Below, piece after piece: positions 34,172 to 43,432 of a DNA stretch of 64,000 nt. A program made the position numbers and the translations under genes. Each line of letters begins with the position of its first letter. Positions within the stretch are counted from its first letter, which is position 1. The stretch spans positions 1-64,000 of the forward strand of contig NZ_DRFS01000012.1 of assembly GCF_011050415.1 (NCBI RefSeq), written 5' to 3'. Below the pieces are notes generated by a model. It had not been told where the DNA came from. It was given only the letters and a program-made list of their open reading frames with translations, and did no database searches. Source of the DNA: Halomonas sp. (GTDB lineage: Bacteria; Pseudomonadota; Gammaproteobacteria; Pseudomonadales; Halomonadaceae).

Positions 34172-35226
34172 GTGAGGTCACGCCCTCCCATTACGGTTCT
34201 GCTGCTTACCAAGCCGGTGACATTCCCTTAATGCCAGCACCGCAAAGAAAACGTGAACGTGTCGGTGAGGAGCTACTGCCCTTTGGTGATTACGCTGGCA
34301 TTGACCCCTATCAGCAGCTTTGCGAAGATTCTGAGTTCGTTCAGCATCAGGATAGTCTGGATAAGGCGTTTTATAAGACAAATGACTGGTGGTGGGATCA
34401 CCAGCGCATTCGTTTTCTAGAGAGCAAGATGGGAGTTACAGCTCTTCTTTTGCTGCTTCCCTATGTGTGTGCTGTCGCGCTTCTTGCATTCGTGGTTTAT
34501 ATAGGTATTGAGCTGACTTTTTTTTTAGACCCTGTGATTGGGGGGTGGGCGATATTAGCAGGAATGATTTTTTTCGTTTTAGGGGTGACTTTTATTTTTG
34601 TTGTGATGCCATACGTTAGTCGATTCACTATGAGTGGTGCTATTTGGCTGGTAACGCCCCTTCACAAATATTTTTCTCATCAGGGACAGCGCTACATGGA
34701 AAGCCGCCAAAGCGAGCTAAACCGCCAAACAGGTCTGGCTAGCTTTGCCCAAGGCAAGAAAACGCCGCCGCTAGTTGCTCCCTTTATCGAATTTGATGGC
34801 TATGTAGAGCGAGTGGTACAGCGGGGCGGTATCTTCTATCGGCTGATGTTTGTGCATCGCTATACCGGTAAGCAGTTCAGCCAGACCTCTCTTAGCACCA
34901 TCGTCGATCACAAGCACGAAGTGCATGCCCTCTGGGATATGCTGCAGCGCTACATGGATGTTAGCCAGCCGATGCCCGATGTGCCGCGCCTAGAGCCTTT
35001 CCGCCATCTCGACCCCACTACCGCCGAACATGACCAAAAGACCGGGCGCGAACCGCGCTACTGGCGTGATCTGGATTTAGAGGAGTGGAAAAAAGGCGAT
35101 GGAGCCGCTCACCTAAAGGCGCAGATGGAGTACCCCTGGTCCCGTCAGCGCTGCCAGCTTACCCCACAGTTGGGTAAGGTTGAGATGGCTACCTACCGAG
35201 AGCGGCAGCAAGCGGCAGAAGCATGA
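34168..35226 (+). CDS. T6SS-associated membrane protein (DUF6708-like), copy 1
   Basis: A 352-residue protein. It has a cytoplasmic N-terminus (1-88, with GEELLPFGDYAGIDPYQQLC and TNDWWWDHQRIRF) and two hydrophobic regions (about 93-118 and 126-150). The C-terminal cytoplasmic domain (200-352) starts LASFAQGKKTPPLVAPFIEF and contains PRYWRDLDLEEWKKGDG. It is probably of the DUF6708 family, found beside T6SS effectors; I am not certain of that number. An immunity or accessory role is inferred from position. ATG 34168 with AAGGA at 34154-34158. It overlaps its paralogue by ATGA at 35223. Confidence 0.7.
   Translation: MSEVTPSHYGSAAYQAGDIPLMPAPQRKRERVGEELLPFGDYAGIDPYQQLCEDSEFVQHQDSLDKAFYKTNDWWWDHQRIRFLESKMGVTALLLLLPYVCAVALLAFVVYIGIELTFFLDPVIGGWAILAGMIFFVLGVTFIFVVMPYVSRFTMSGAIWLVTPLHKYFSHQGQRYMESRQSELNRQTGLASFAQGKKTPPLVAPFIEFDGYVERVVQRGGIFYRLMFVHRYTGKQFSQTSLSTIVDHKHEVHALWDMLQRYMDVSQPMPDVPRLEPFRHLDPTTAEHDQKTGREPRYWRDLDLEEWKKGDGAAHLKAQMEYPWSRQRCQLTPQLGKVEMATYRERQQAAEA
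34777..35211 (+). repeat. Near-identical 3' half of membrane-protein copy 1
   Basis: These 435 bases align without gaps to 35827-36261 (constant offset 1050), with only scattered, mainly synonymous differences. The membrane-spanning parts of the two genes are in contrast very different. This indicates recent duplication or gene conversion limited to the C-terminal domain. Confidence 0.85.
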
Positions 35227-36270
35227 AAGAGGTAAGTTCTTCACATTACAGCGCTACTGCTTACCGAGCCGATGACATTCCTGCCATGCCAGCACCGCCC
35301 AAGAAGCGCGAGCGTATTGGAGAGGAGCTACTGTCCTTCGGCGACTACGCTGATATCGACCCCTACCAGCAACTTTGCGAAGATACCGAATTCGTTCAGC
35401 ATCAGGATCGTCAGGACAAGTCATTCTTCGAAACTGATGACTGGTGGTGGGATCAACAACGAATTAGATTTCTTGGTAGTAACTACAGCATGCTAGCCAG
35501 TTTTACAGTGATTCCATATCTTGTGGTTTTGGTTTTGGGTGGGTTTTGGCTTTACGTTCTTATAAAGCTCCCTGGGTTTGAGGGAGGTGCTTTTTTAAAT
35601 AGTATTTATACGCTTGTTGTCGCTATTGTGGGTTATGTGGGAATTTTTTTAGTTGGACCTCACCTTACTCAGTTAATAGTGAACGGAGTGACTTGGATTT
35701 CAACTCCTATTCATAAACGGATTGCCGAAAAAACCGACAGCTACATCCAAAATCGAAGCAGCGAGTTCAATCGCTATACCGGCATGGCAAGCTTCGCTCA
35801 GGGCAAAAAAAAAGCCACCTTTGATAGCTCCCTTTGTAGAATTCGATGGCTATGTGGAGCGAGTGGTACAGCGAGGCGGTATCTTCTATCGGCTGATGTT
35901 TGTGCATCGCTATACCGGTAAGCAGTTCAGCCAGACCTCACTCAGCACCATCGTCGATCATAAGCACGAAGTGCATGCCCTATGGGATATGCTGCAGCGC
36001 TACATGGACGTAAGCCAGCCGATGCCCGATGTGCCGCGCCTGGAGCCTTTCCGCCATCTCGATCCCACCACCGCCGAACATGACCAAAAAACCGGGCGCG
36101 ACCCGCGCTACTGGCGCGACCTGGATTTAGAGGAGTGGAAAAAAGGCGATGGAGCCGCTCACCTAAAGGCACAGATCGAGTATCCCTGGTCACGGCAGCG
36201 CTGCCAGCTTACCCCGCAATTGGGTAAAGTTGAGATGGCAACCTATCGAGAACGGCAGCAACTTTCCTGA
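35223..36270 (+). pseudogene. T6SS-associated membrane protein (DUF6708-like), copy 2, frameshifted at an A9 run
   Basis: A paralogue of the preceding gene. The N-terminal part (ATG 35223, GEELLSFGDYADIDPYQQLC, DDWWWDQQRIRF) and two different hydrophobic segments read in one frame to about 35813. There, nine A (35805-35813) shift the frame, and the intact C-terminal domain (KKPPLIAPFVEFDGYVERVV to the end at 36270) is one frame away. Eight A would restore a 348-residue protein. Without correction the frame stops at 35921. Transcriptional slippage at A9 could still make the full protein, so it may be a working gene. The preserved C-terminal domain argues for recent loss or continued use. Confidence 0.75.
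35827..36261 (+). repeat. Near-identical 3' half of membrane-protein copy 2
   Basis: The partner of 34777-35211 at a constant offset of 1050 bases. Recombination between the two would delete one membrane segment and leave a chimeric gene. Confidence 0.85.
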
Positions 36271-36307
36271 GTAACTACTTTAGCAGCAAGAGCGCTGAGT
36301 ACTTTCC

Positions 36308-37201
36308 TTACAGGGCCACCAGCACCAACCCCGCTAACATCACCAAAGTGCCAATAGCCTTTGCCCTAGAGGCAGGCTCTTTAAGCCATAGCACGCCCAT
36401 CAGTACACCCACGGGAATAGAGAGCTGGCGCAACGCTACGATATAACTGACCTCTTCGGTGAGCGCCATGGCCATTAATACCAGGCCATAGGTGCAGGTC
36501 ATCATCAACCCTGTGACGATCAGCATGGCTATCCCCCGCTGGCGAAGCGCTGGTAGGCGGCGGCGCTCTGCGGGTAGCATTGCCAGCAGGGGAACTGCCC
36601 AGGTTAGCGTCATCAGCGCTTGCAGCACCATAAATACCGCCCCGGCGGTAAGCCCGCTATGCCCTACCGCTTGCATGACACCCAGCGCCTGCTTGTCGAT
36701 TAATGAATAACCCACCGTGCCCACCGCTGCCAGCAACGCAAACCCCATAGCAGGCGTTAAGTATGTGGATAGTCTGCGCGCCTCTGGATGGCTCAGCGGC
36801 AAGCAGAGTGCGCCCACCACCACTAGCACCATGCCAACACCATCCCAACTATCCAGCACGCGATTGCCCAGCAGCGTAATGGATACCAGCGGCACTAGCA
36901 CCACCGGCAGCGCCCGGGCGATGGGGTAAAGCACACTGACCTCCCCCCGCGCATAGGCCCAAGCTAAGCCGCCCATATAGAGCATTTGGCACAGCCCTGA
37001 CAGCGCCAGCCAGCCCCAGAAGGCCGGTGACAGCGCAGTCAACGATGGTCCCAACCATAGCAAGGGCATAAGCACTGCCCCACCTGCGCCGTAGGCCAGC
37101 GCAAATGCCCCCAACGAAGGGGCATTGCGTTTACCCAGTACGTTCCACCCTGCATGCATACATACCGACACCAGCACTAATGTAAGAGCGGCTGGACTCA
37201 A
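36308..37201 (-). CDS. EamA/DMT-family transporter in the phosphonate operon
   Basis: A 297-residue inner-membrane protein with ten hydrophobic segments in two EamA halves. Landmarks are [11 protein letters not shown] at the first helix, [20 protein letters not shown] and later [20 protein letters not shown] with [18 protein letters not shown]. It starts at TTG 37201, overlapping the phnX stop, with GGGAGA upstream. It is the last gene of the 2-aminoethylphosphonate operon and may export a product or an excess amine, or import a related compound. The substrate is not known from the sequence. Confidence 0.85.
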   Translation of the reverse strand: MSPAALTLVLVSVCMHAGWNVLGKRNAPSLGAFALAYGAGGAVLMPLLWLGPSLTALSPAFWGWLALSGLCQMLYMGGLAWAYARGEVSVLYPIARALPVVLVPLVSITLLGNRVLDSWDGVGMVLVVVGALCLPLSHPEARRLSTYLTPAMGFALLAAVGTVGYSLIDKQALGVMQAVGHSGLTAGAVFMVLQALMTLTWAVPLLAMLPAERRRLPALRQRGIAMLIVTGLMMTCTYGLVLMAMALTEEVSYIVALRQLSIPVGVLMGVLWLKEPASRAKAIGTLVMLAGLVLVAL

Positions 37202-38016
37202 GGGCGCTCTCCCTGTTGAAGGCGGCTATGAATGGCCTCTATCACCTTAGGCAGCTCGGCGATGGTCTCAATGCAGTAATGCGGCTGTGAGGAGGCAAAC
37301 TCGGCCGCCACACGTTCATGGGCAGCTTGGCACTCTACCTCGCTGAGCGCCTGATACTGATCAAAGGTTAACCCCAGCGCATTGCCTGAACAGGTAAGCG
37401 CGACGGTCCACATACCGGCGCTGCGCCCTTCCAGTATGCCCGGCGTGGTGTCATCAACTTTCACGCATGCAGCGACATCGCTAACGCCTAGCGCAATGAC
37501 ATTGGCCAGCGCCTGGGAAGGATGCGGGCGGCCATTGGGCACTTCATCGGTGGCCACCACATGATCTACCTGCAAGCCGTTAGCCCCTGCAAGGGCGACT
37601 ACTTTTTCCATCACTACTAATGGATAGCCGGAGCAAGAACCAATCTTAAGCCCCTGAGCACGTAGCATCGCTAAGGTGTCGAGTGCACCGGGAATGACCG
37701 CCGAGTGGTCAGCAATTTTGGCGATTTGTAACGGCATAAAGCGCTCGTAGAGGGCCGTCACGTCACTATCGGTTGGCGCATGGCCTACTGCTTCGGCAAA
37801 GCGTTCGGCGATGGCCGGTTGATTACATAGTGTGCGGATATGATCCCACTTGCCCATACCCATGGGGCCGCGGGCTTCCTCCAGGCTAATCGCCACTCCG
37901 AGTTCGGCAAAGGCTTCAACAAAGATCTGGGTCGGCGCAAATGAGCCAAAATCAACCAGGGTGCCTGCCCAGTCACAGATAACCGCCTGAAGGCGCTGAG
38001 GAGTTTGATAATGCAT
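37198..38016 (-). CDS. phnX: Phosphonoacetaldehyde hydrolase
   Basis: A 272-residue HAD-superfamily enzyme (phosphonatase) that cleaves phosphonoacetaldehyde to acetaldehyde and phosphate. The nucleophile Asp15 is in [11 protein letters not shown], the Schiff-base Lys56 in [10 protein letters not shown], and the Mg2+ Asp pair in [16 protein letters not shown] supplies the HAD motif II Ser. It accepts the product of PhnW, encoded one base upstream (the phnW stop and phnX start share a base). Acetaldehyde would be used elsewhere in metabolism. Confidence 0.93.
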   Translation of the reverse strand: MHYQTPQRLQAVICDWAGTLVDFGSFAPTQIFVEAFAELGVAISLEEARGPMGMGKWDHIRTLCNQPAIAERFAEAVGHAPTDSDVTALYERFMPLQIAKIADHSAVIPGALDTLAMLRAQGLKIGSCSGYPLVVMEKVVALAGANGLQVDHVVATDEVPNGRPHPSQALANVIALGVSDVAACVKVDDTTPGILEGRSAGMWTVALTCSGNALGLTFDQYQALSEVECQAAHERVAAEFASSQPHYCIETIAELPKVIEAIHSRLQQGERP

Positions 38017-39188
38017 TAGGCGCTCCCTGATTGTAAAAATGACGGTGCAGATGAGTGTGAAGATGAGCTTGAAGAAAGAACAACGCCCATCTCACTCAGC
38101 GCATCTTGGATAGCCACCAACAGCGTTGCTATTACCGTCACATCCAACTGGCCGATGCAGCCGATGCGAAAACTATCTACCTCGGTTAACTTGCCGGGGT
38201 AGATTAAAAAGCCGCGCGCCTTTAGCGCCGCGTAGAAGGCGTTAAACTCAAAGGCGGGGTCGGTGGGGCTTAAAAAAGTGGTGATAATCGGCGATAGCCA
38301 TTCGTCTTCCAGCAAGGTACTGAAGCCCAGTGCTCGCATGCCTTTTACCAGCGCATCACGGTTACGGGTATAGCGTGCACAGCGCCCCGGCACACCGCCC
38401 TCCTCCCGGTGTTGGGCAAGTGCGGCCTGAAAGGCCACCACGGTATGCGTGGGTGGAGTAAAGCGCCATTGACCGCTGCGCTCCATGTACTCCCACTGGG
38501 CGGACAAATCCAGACTCAAGGAGTGCGCACGGCCTTTACCGGCAATCAGCAGCGCTTGGCGAAGTATCACAAAACCAAAGCCCGGCACACCTTCAATGCA
38601 CTTGTTGGCAGAGGAAATCAGTACATCGATGGGGGTCTTCACCACGCTGATCGGCACGCCCCCAAACGAACTCATGGCGTCCACTATCAGCGTCTTACCC
38701 GCAGCGTGTACCACCTCCGCAATCGCTTCTAGCGGATTCAAAATGCCCGAGCTGGTTTCGCAATGGACTAAAAATACCGCGGTTATATCAGGATACTGCG
38801 CCAGCAGCGCTGCGACCTCATTCGGTTGAGGCGGCAGGTAGTCGCCTTTGTCTAACGTGATATAGGCACGTCCCATGGTATCGAGCAGTTGAGCAGCCCG
38901 CTTGCCGTAGGCACCGTTCATCAGCACCAGCACTTGGCCATCCGGATCGGTAGCGCAGGCCAGCGCACTTTCTACCGCAAAGGTACCGCTGCCCTGCATA
39001 GGCACACAGGCATACTCGTCGCTGGCTGCCTCAGCCATGGCCAGCAACTGCGTTCGAATGTCGGCTGTTACTTGGTTAAAGTCGTCATCCCAGGAGCCCC
39101 AGTCGCGCAGCATCGCTGCTTTGGTGGCGTGGGAGGTAGTCAGCGGCCCTGGGGTTAATAGATACGGCTCTTTTACGTTATCAACCAT
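38016..39188 (-). CDS. phnW: 2-Aminoethylphosphonate:pyruvate aminotransferase
   Basis: A 390-residue PLP enzyme (fold type I) that converts 2-aminoethylphosphonate and pyruvate to phosphonoacetaldehyde and alanine. The start [13 protein letters not shown] is typical. [13 protein letters not shown] (64-76) binds the cofactor phosphate, and the PLP Lys196 is in [14 protein letters not shown]. The C-terminus is extended by a Ser-rich tail ([15 protein letters not shown]) absent from most family members. A copy of the operon's operator (39191-39202) lies only 2 bases upstream of ATG 39188, and no ribosome-binding site is visible there. Confidence 0.93.
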   Translation of the reverse strand: MVDNVKEPYLLTPGPLTTSHATKAAMLRDWGSWDDDFNQVTADIRTQLLAMAEAASDEYACVPMQGSGTFAVESALACATDPDGQVLVLMNGAYGKRAAQLLDTMGRAYITLDKGDYLPPQPNEVAALLAQYPDITAVFLVHCETSSGILNPLEAIAEVVHAAGKTLIVDAMSSFGGVPISVVKTPIDVLISSANKCIEGVPGFGFVILRQALLIAGKGRAHSLSLDLSAQWEYMERSGQWRFTPPTHTVVAFQAALAQHREEGGVPGRCARYTRNRDALVKGMRALGFSTLLEDEWLSPIITTFLSPTDPAFEFNAFYAALKARGFLIYPGKLTEVDSFRIGCIGQLDVTVIATLLVAIQDALSEMGVVLSSSSSSHSSAPSFLQSGSA

Positions 39189-39190
39189 TT

Positions 39191-39202
39191 TGGTCTATAC
39201 CA
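39191..39202. promoter_or_regulatory. Phosphonate operator copy 2, upstream of phnW
   Basis: TGGTCTATACCA is the exact reverse complement of the site at 43172-43183. It has TGGT/ACCA half-sites as expected for a GntR/UTRA dimer. It covers the place where the phnW ribosome-binding site should be, so binding would also hinder translation-proximal transcription within the operon. Confidence 0.7.
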
Positions 39203-39241
39203 GATTTTATTGATAGATTAGTCGCTGTTACGGCGGGCTGT

Positions 39242-40948
39242 CTAGCCCGCCAAGCGCCACCGCTGAGCGTTATTCAAAAGCACATGGGTAAGTGCTGTGT
39301 GAAGCAGCTTAACCACCAAGGACGTCAGGAAGATCAGCACCGCCATGGCCGCAGCGCTGGCAAAGTAGCCCGCCTCATCCAAGTGCAACACCGCCACCGA
39401 GGCAAGCCGCGTATCGCTGTTATAGAGAAACACCACCGCGGACACCGTCGTCATCGCGTTAACGAACAGATACACCGAAATATCCAGCACGGCGGGCAAC
39501 GACACCGGCAGCGTTACCCGGCTGAACGTGGTCCAAAACGGTACTTTCAGTGACGCACCGACGGCTTCAAACTCAGGATCGAGCTGTTTAAGTGCAGTGA
39601 CTGAAGTGAGATGACATACCGTGTAAAAGTGCACCAAGGTGTTCAGCACCAGAATTGCCATGGTGCCGTAAAGCCAGTTAAGCGGGTTGCCGGCCTGGTT
39701 GAAAAAGAAGATATACGCCAAGCCCAGCACCATGCCCGGCACCGCCATGGGCAGCATGGCCATAAAATGCAGCCCTTGGCGCAGTGGCCGGTAGCCTTCA
39801 CTCTTTTCGATCAACCAAGCGTTAAAGAAGATCACCAGCGTGCCTATCAACGCCACGCTAAAGGCCAGTTTAAGCGAGTTAAACCACGCCCCCCAGCCAC
39901 CGCCGCCTAAGCCTTGAAAGGTATAGTGCTGTAGCGTAAACGACAGGTTATAGGGCCAGAACTGTATCATTGAGGCATACACCGCCGTGCCAATCACCAG
40001 CAAGATGATGCCCGCGACGGCGTAGCACAGTAGCGCAAAGCTCCAGTCGCGTAGTGGACTAGGCGTTGGCTGCCACGGCACTGCCCGGGCTGAAAGCTGA
40101 GCCACTTGGCGCCGCTGTATCCAGCGGTCAACGATAAACGAGAGCACCGCAGGCAGCAGCAGAATAACGCTGACCACCGCACCCATTTGGAAATTCTGCT
40201 GGCCCACCACCTGGCGGTACACATCGGTGGCTAACACACTGAACTGGCCACCGATAATTTTCGGCACACCAAAGTCGGTAATCGCCAGGGTAAATACCAC
40301 AAACAGGCAGGAAATCAGCCCGTAGCGAACGCCCGGTAGGGTAATGGTTAAAAAGGTGCGCCACTTCGGCGTACCCAATGCTTCGGCCGCTTCATAGAGT
40401 CGTGCATCGCTATTGGTCAGTGCGGTGGTCAGCAGCATTAGTGCGTGGGGGAATATCCAAAAACTCATGCCCATCACAATGCCGATGGGCCCGTAAATCG
40501 AGTGCCCTGCCAGCACATCACGCAAAAACCCCTGATTGCCAAACAGATAGACCAAGCTAATCGCGGGCAGCAGCGAGGGCGCCAGAATGGGCAAAATCGC
40601 CAGCATACGAAATAGCCGTTTGCCTGGCATACAGGTGCGGGTAATGCCATAAGCGCATATAAACGCCAAACTCACTACGGTGACCGTGGCCATCAATGCC
40701 ACGCTCAACGAGTTGGCAATGGAATTTACCAGTGCGGGGGTTTGAAAATAGCGGATGAAGTTAGCAAGACCAATAAAGTCGCCTGCTCGATCTTGGAGGC
40801 TTTTTATCAGCATGGTGACCAGTGGAAATAGTAGTCCCACCACCAACAGTGCCACGCCTGCCAGCAATACCAGCAAGCGGATCAGCGCCTCTGGTGAAAC
40901 GCTTGCACTGCGCTTAGGCACAAACCTTGGTAACGTCCTCTCGGTCAT
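39242..40948 (-). CDS. 2-Aminoethylphosphonate ABC transporter permease (fused two-domain)
   Basis: A 568-residue inner-membrane permease of the FbpB type with two ABC permease domains in one chain (about 12 hydrophobic segments). Each half has an EAA-like loop: YEAAEALGTPKWRTFLTITL in the first and FEAVGASLKVPFWTTFSRVT in the second. It belongs to the putative 2-AEP transporter group (PhnU2-like) by its place between phnW and its ATPase. It overlaps the ATPase gene by 4 bases. Confidence 0.88.
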   Translation of the reverse strand: MTERTLPRFVPKRSASVSPEALIRLLVLLAGVALLVVGLLFPLVTMLIKSLQDRAGDFIGLANFIRYFQTPALVNSIANSLSVALMATVTVVSLAFICAYGITRTCMPGKRLFRMLAILPILAPSLLPAISLVYLFGNQGFLRDVLAGHSIYGPIGIVMGMSFWIFPHALMLLTTALTNSDARLYEAAEALGTPKWRTFLTITLPGVRYGLISCLFVVFTLAITDFGVPKIIGGQFSVLATDVYRQVVGQQNFQMGAVVSVILLLPAVLSFIVDRWIQRRQVAQLSARAVPWQPTPSPLRDWSFALLCYAVAGIILLVIGTAVYASMIQFWPYNLSFTLQHYTFQGLGGGGWGAWFNSLKLAFSVALIGTLVIFFNAWLIEKSEGYRPLRQGLHFMAMLPMAVPGMVLGLAYIFFFNQAGNPLNWLYGTMAILVLNTLVHFYTVCHLTSVTALKQLDPEFEAVGASLKVPFWTTFSRVTLPVSLPAVLDISVYLFVNAMTTVSAVVFLYNSDTRLASVAVLHLDEAGYFASAAAMAVLIFLTSLVVKLLHTALTHVLLNNAQRWRLAG

Positions 40949-42069
40949 AGGGGGTTACTCCCAGCCGGGTAAAGGCACGCAGCATCAGCGGGGATGTTGA
41001 TTCCCAGCGTCTGCCCCAGGCGTAGGTTTAGCTCGCTGCTATCGCGGCTGGGCACATCGGCCAAGAGCGTTTGATCAGTGCCTAGCAAGCGAAGGGTGAC
41101 GCGCTGAAAAGCGCCCAGAAACTCGATGTCTGTAACCTCGCCTGCCAGCATCCCCGCTTGGCGTGTTAGCGCCACCACTTCTGGGCGCACCGCTAACCGA
41201 GCGACCTCACCTACTGGCAAACAGTGCGGCTGACAAGTGAAAGGGGTTGCCGCCAGTTGCACCTGAGTGGCGCTGTTGACCGTCACGTCGAGGAAATTCA
41301 TCGTGCCGATAAACGATGCAACGAAGGCACTGGCAGGCTGGTGGTAGATCTCGGCTGGGGTGCCCACCTGCTCAATCACACCATGGTTCATCACCACGAT
41401 GCGGTCGGCCATGGTCAGCGCCTCTTCCTGGTCGTGGGTTACCATAATGGTGGTCACCCCCAGGCGTGCCTGGAGCGCTTTAATCTGGCTGCGCAAATGG
41501 CCGCGCACACGGGCATCTAGCGCCGAAAGCGGCTCATCGAGCAACAGCAAACCTGGCTCAGTGGCTAGCGCCCGTGCCAGCGCCACCCGCTGCTGTTGCC
41601 CGCCGGAAAGCGCCGCTGGGTACTTCTGCTCACTGCCACTGAGATTCACCAGCGCCAGCAACTCAGTTACCCGAGCAGTGATACGCGCCCGATCTACCCG
41701 GCGGTTACGCAGCCCGTACGCCACGTTGTTAAACACCGTCAGGTTGGGAAATAGCGCATACGATTGGAACACAATGCCGAAATCACGCGCCTGAGTTGGC
41801 TGGGTGGAAATATCGTTACCGCGCTGAATAAGCGTGCCCGAAGTTTGCCGGGCGAGCCCTGCAATGGTGCGCAACAGCGTGGTTTTACCACAGCCGGAGG
41901 GGCCCAAAAAACATACGAACTCCCCTTCGTTAATGGTGAGGGAGATATTGTCCAGGGCGGTAAAACTACCAAACTGTTTAGTGACCGCTTCAATGCGTAA
42001 ATGCGGCGTCGTGGGGGTCATCACCGTTGGCGAGTCCGCCGCCAGCAGCGAGGTCATGGTGGTGTGCAT
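40945..42069 (-). CDS. 2-Aminoethylphosphonate ABC transporter ATP-binding protein
   Basis: A 374-residue ATPase of the CysA/FbpC type. Walker A GPSGCGKTT is at 56-64, the Q-loop in IVFQSYALFPN, the signature LSGGQQQRV, Walker B GLLLLDEPLSAL and the H-loop VTHDQEEAL. The C-terminal ~130 residues form a TOBE-type regulatory domain (LAVRPEVVAL, GEVTDIEFLG). ATG 42069 is chosen because GGAGA lies 4 bases upstream; longer in-frame versions run into the receptor gene. It energises the fused permease next to it. Confidence 0.9.
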   Translation of the reverse strand: MHTTMTSLLAADSPTVMTPTTPHLRIEAVTKQFGSFTALDNISLTINEGEFVCFLGPSGCGKTTLLRTIAGLARQTSGTLIQRGNDISTQPTQARDFGIVFQSYALFPNLTVFNNVAYGLRNRRVDRARITARVTELLALVNLSGSEQKYPAALSGGQQQRVALARALATEPGLLLLDEPLSALDARVRGHLRSQIKALQARLGVTTIMVTHDQEEALTMADRIVVMNHGVIEQVGTPAEIYHQPASAFVASFIGTMNFLDVTVNSATQVQLAATPFTCQPHCLPVGEVARLAVRPEVVALTRQAGMLAGEVTDIEFLGAFQRVTLRLLGTDQTLLADVPSRDSSELNLRLGQTLGINIPADAACLYPAGSNPL

Positions 42070-42121
42070 AACATCTCCAAGCCCCGGCACTAGGCCGGGG
42101 CAACTGATCTCAAGTGGCGGC

Positions 42122-43150
42122 TTACTGTTCGGTTTTGCCGTCATAGCGGCGCTGCCATTCGGCCAACACACGCTCGCGGTTAACCGCCGCCCATGAGAAG
42201 TCAGCGTCAATCATGCGATCAGTAATATCGGAGGGGTAGTTTTCGATCGGCTGAGCTACGCCAGGGTAAGCAACCACAGCATAGCCTTCGTTATAAAGCT
42301 CATTGGCTTCACGGGTGACGATCCAATCCATCAGCGTTTGTGCGGCGTCGCGTTTATCCGTGCCTTCCACAATCGCGGCGGCTTCCATATCCCAGCCCAG
42401 GCCTTCTTCAGGGAAAACCACTTCAATCGGAGCACCCTGAGACTTCAAACGCGCAGCGCGGAAAGCAAACGACACGCCAATCACGGCCTCACCGGTAGCC
42501 GCCAGGCTGCAAGGTGCTGAGCCTGAGTGGGTGTAACGGGAAATATTATTGTGCAAGCGATCCATATAGTCCCAGCCCTGCTCTTCGCCCCATAGCTGCA
42601 GCCAGCTGGCCACATCCAGGTAGCCGGTGCCGGAAGAATTAGGGTTGGGCATGATGACGTGGCCGGCAAATTCAGGCTGGGTCAGGTCTTCCCAGGAAGT
42701 CGGCATAGGCACGCCCTGGCGCTCACCCTCAACGGTGTTGTAACAAATAGCGGCAACCCAGGCATCCATCCCCACCCAAGCCGGGTCTTCGCCATCTTGA
42801 TAGGCAGCATCGACAAATTTAGCATCCAGATTTTCCACACCTTCCGGCGCGTAGCGCGCCAGCATGCCCTCTTCTTCCAGCACCAGTAGGCTAGTGGCGG
42901 CCAGGCCCCAAATCACGTCAGCCTGGGGATTGTTTTTTTCCGCTAGCAGGCGAGCAGTAATAACACCGGTAGAATCGCGTACCCAGTTAATGGTGATATC
43001 CGGGTGGGCTGCGTTAAAGCGCTCGGCGTATTTTTGCAGGTCGTCTGATTCAACGGCGGTATACACCGTTAATTCGGTGGCCTGGGCATATGAGGCAAGC
43101 GCAACGGCACCTGCTAGCAATGTGGAAGCGAATAAACGGCGTGGCATCAT
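42122..43150 (-). CDS. 2-Aminoethylphosphonate-binding periplasmic protein
   Basis: A 342-residue periplasmic binding protein of the FbpA/PotD-like class. It has a signal peptide (1-24, ending YAQA-T), then ELTVYTAVESDDLQKYAERF, TGVITARLLAEKNNPQADVI and GTGYLDVASWLQLWGEE, the pattern of the putative 2-AEP receptors. An Asn/Ser-rich loop (MPNPNSSGTG) may hold the phosphonate. GGAGA stands 8 bases before ATG 43150 and an operator (43172-43183) just upstream. It is the first gene of the transporter-phnWX transcript. Confidence 0.88.
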   Translation of the reverse strand: MMPRRLFASTLLAGAVALASYAQATELTVYTAVESDDLQKYAERFNAAHPDITINWVRDSTGVITARLLAEKNNPQADVIWGLAATSLLVLEEEGMLARYAPEGVENLDAKFVDAAYQDGEDPAWVGMDAWVAAICYNTVEGERQGVPMPTSWEDLTQPEFAGHVIMPNPNSSGTGYLDVASWLQLWGEEQGWDYMDRLHNNISRYTHSGSAPCSLAATGEAVIGVSFAFRAARLKSQGAPIEVVFPEEGLGWDMEAAAIVEGTDKRDAAQTLMDWIVTREANELYNEGYAVVAYPGVAQPIENYPSDITDRMIDADFSWAAVNRERVLAEWQRRYDGKTEQ

Positions 43151-43171
43151 GGTGGTGGTCTCCTGGCTAGT

Positions 43172-43183
43172 TGGTATAGACCA
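43172..43183. promoter_or_regulatory. Phosphonate operator copy 1, upstream of the 2-AEP receptor gene
   Basis: TGGTATAGACCA (TGGTCTATACCA on the transcribed strand) lies 22 bases before the receptor start. It is an exact match, inverted, to the phnW-proximal site. It is the likely operator of the GntR/UTRA regulator encoded upstream. Confidence 0.75.
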
Positions 43184-43269
43184 GAAGTTTGCCGCTAATA
43201 AATGACACTGGGATGACGCTTGTTTGACGGATTGTTTAAGTTCTTATGTATGCGAGCAGGCAACCATTG

Positions 43270-43432
43270 CTAGGCTTTGTCTGAAAAGTCGGCGAGCGAA
43301 GGCCAGACAAGGCAAAAATCGGCGAAAAGACGGAGTTTACATACAGTACATGAGTATTTTGATCGGACTCGCGCACGAGCCGATTTTTAACGCCGTATGG
43401 TCGAGCGCAGCCAGTTTTCAGACAGAGCCTAG
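43270..43432. mobile_element. 163-bp MITE-like element with 18-bp terminal inverted repeats
   Basis: The ends are CTAGGCTTTGTCTGAAAA (43270-43287) and its reverse complement with one mismatch (43415-43432), beginning and ending in CTAG. The interior has no gene and can fold through several shorter inverted repeats (for example AAAATCGGC with GCCGATTTT). Size, termini and lack of coding capacity fit a non-autonomous transposable or REP-like element of a type I associate with Halomonas genomes. It lies between the phosphonate regulator and the operon it controls, and its right end forms the regulator's TAG stop codon. Confidence 0.75.

Noticed and set aside
42070-42210. N-terminal extension of the 2-AEP ATPase
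   Set aside because: It overlaps the receptor gene and is not ABC-like; ATG 42069 has GGAGA upstream.
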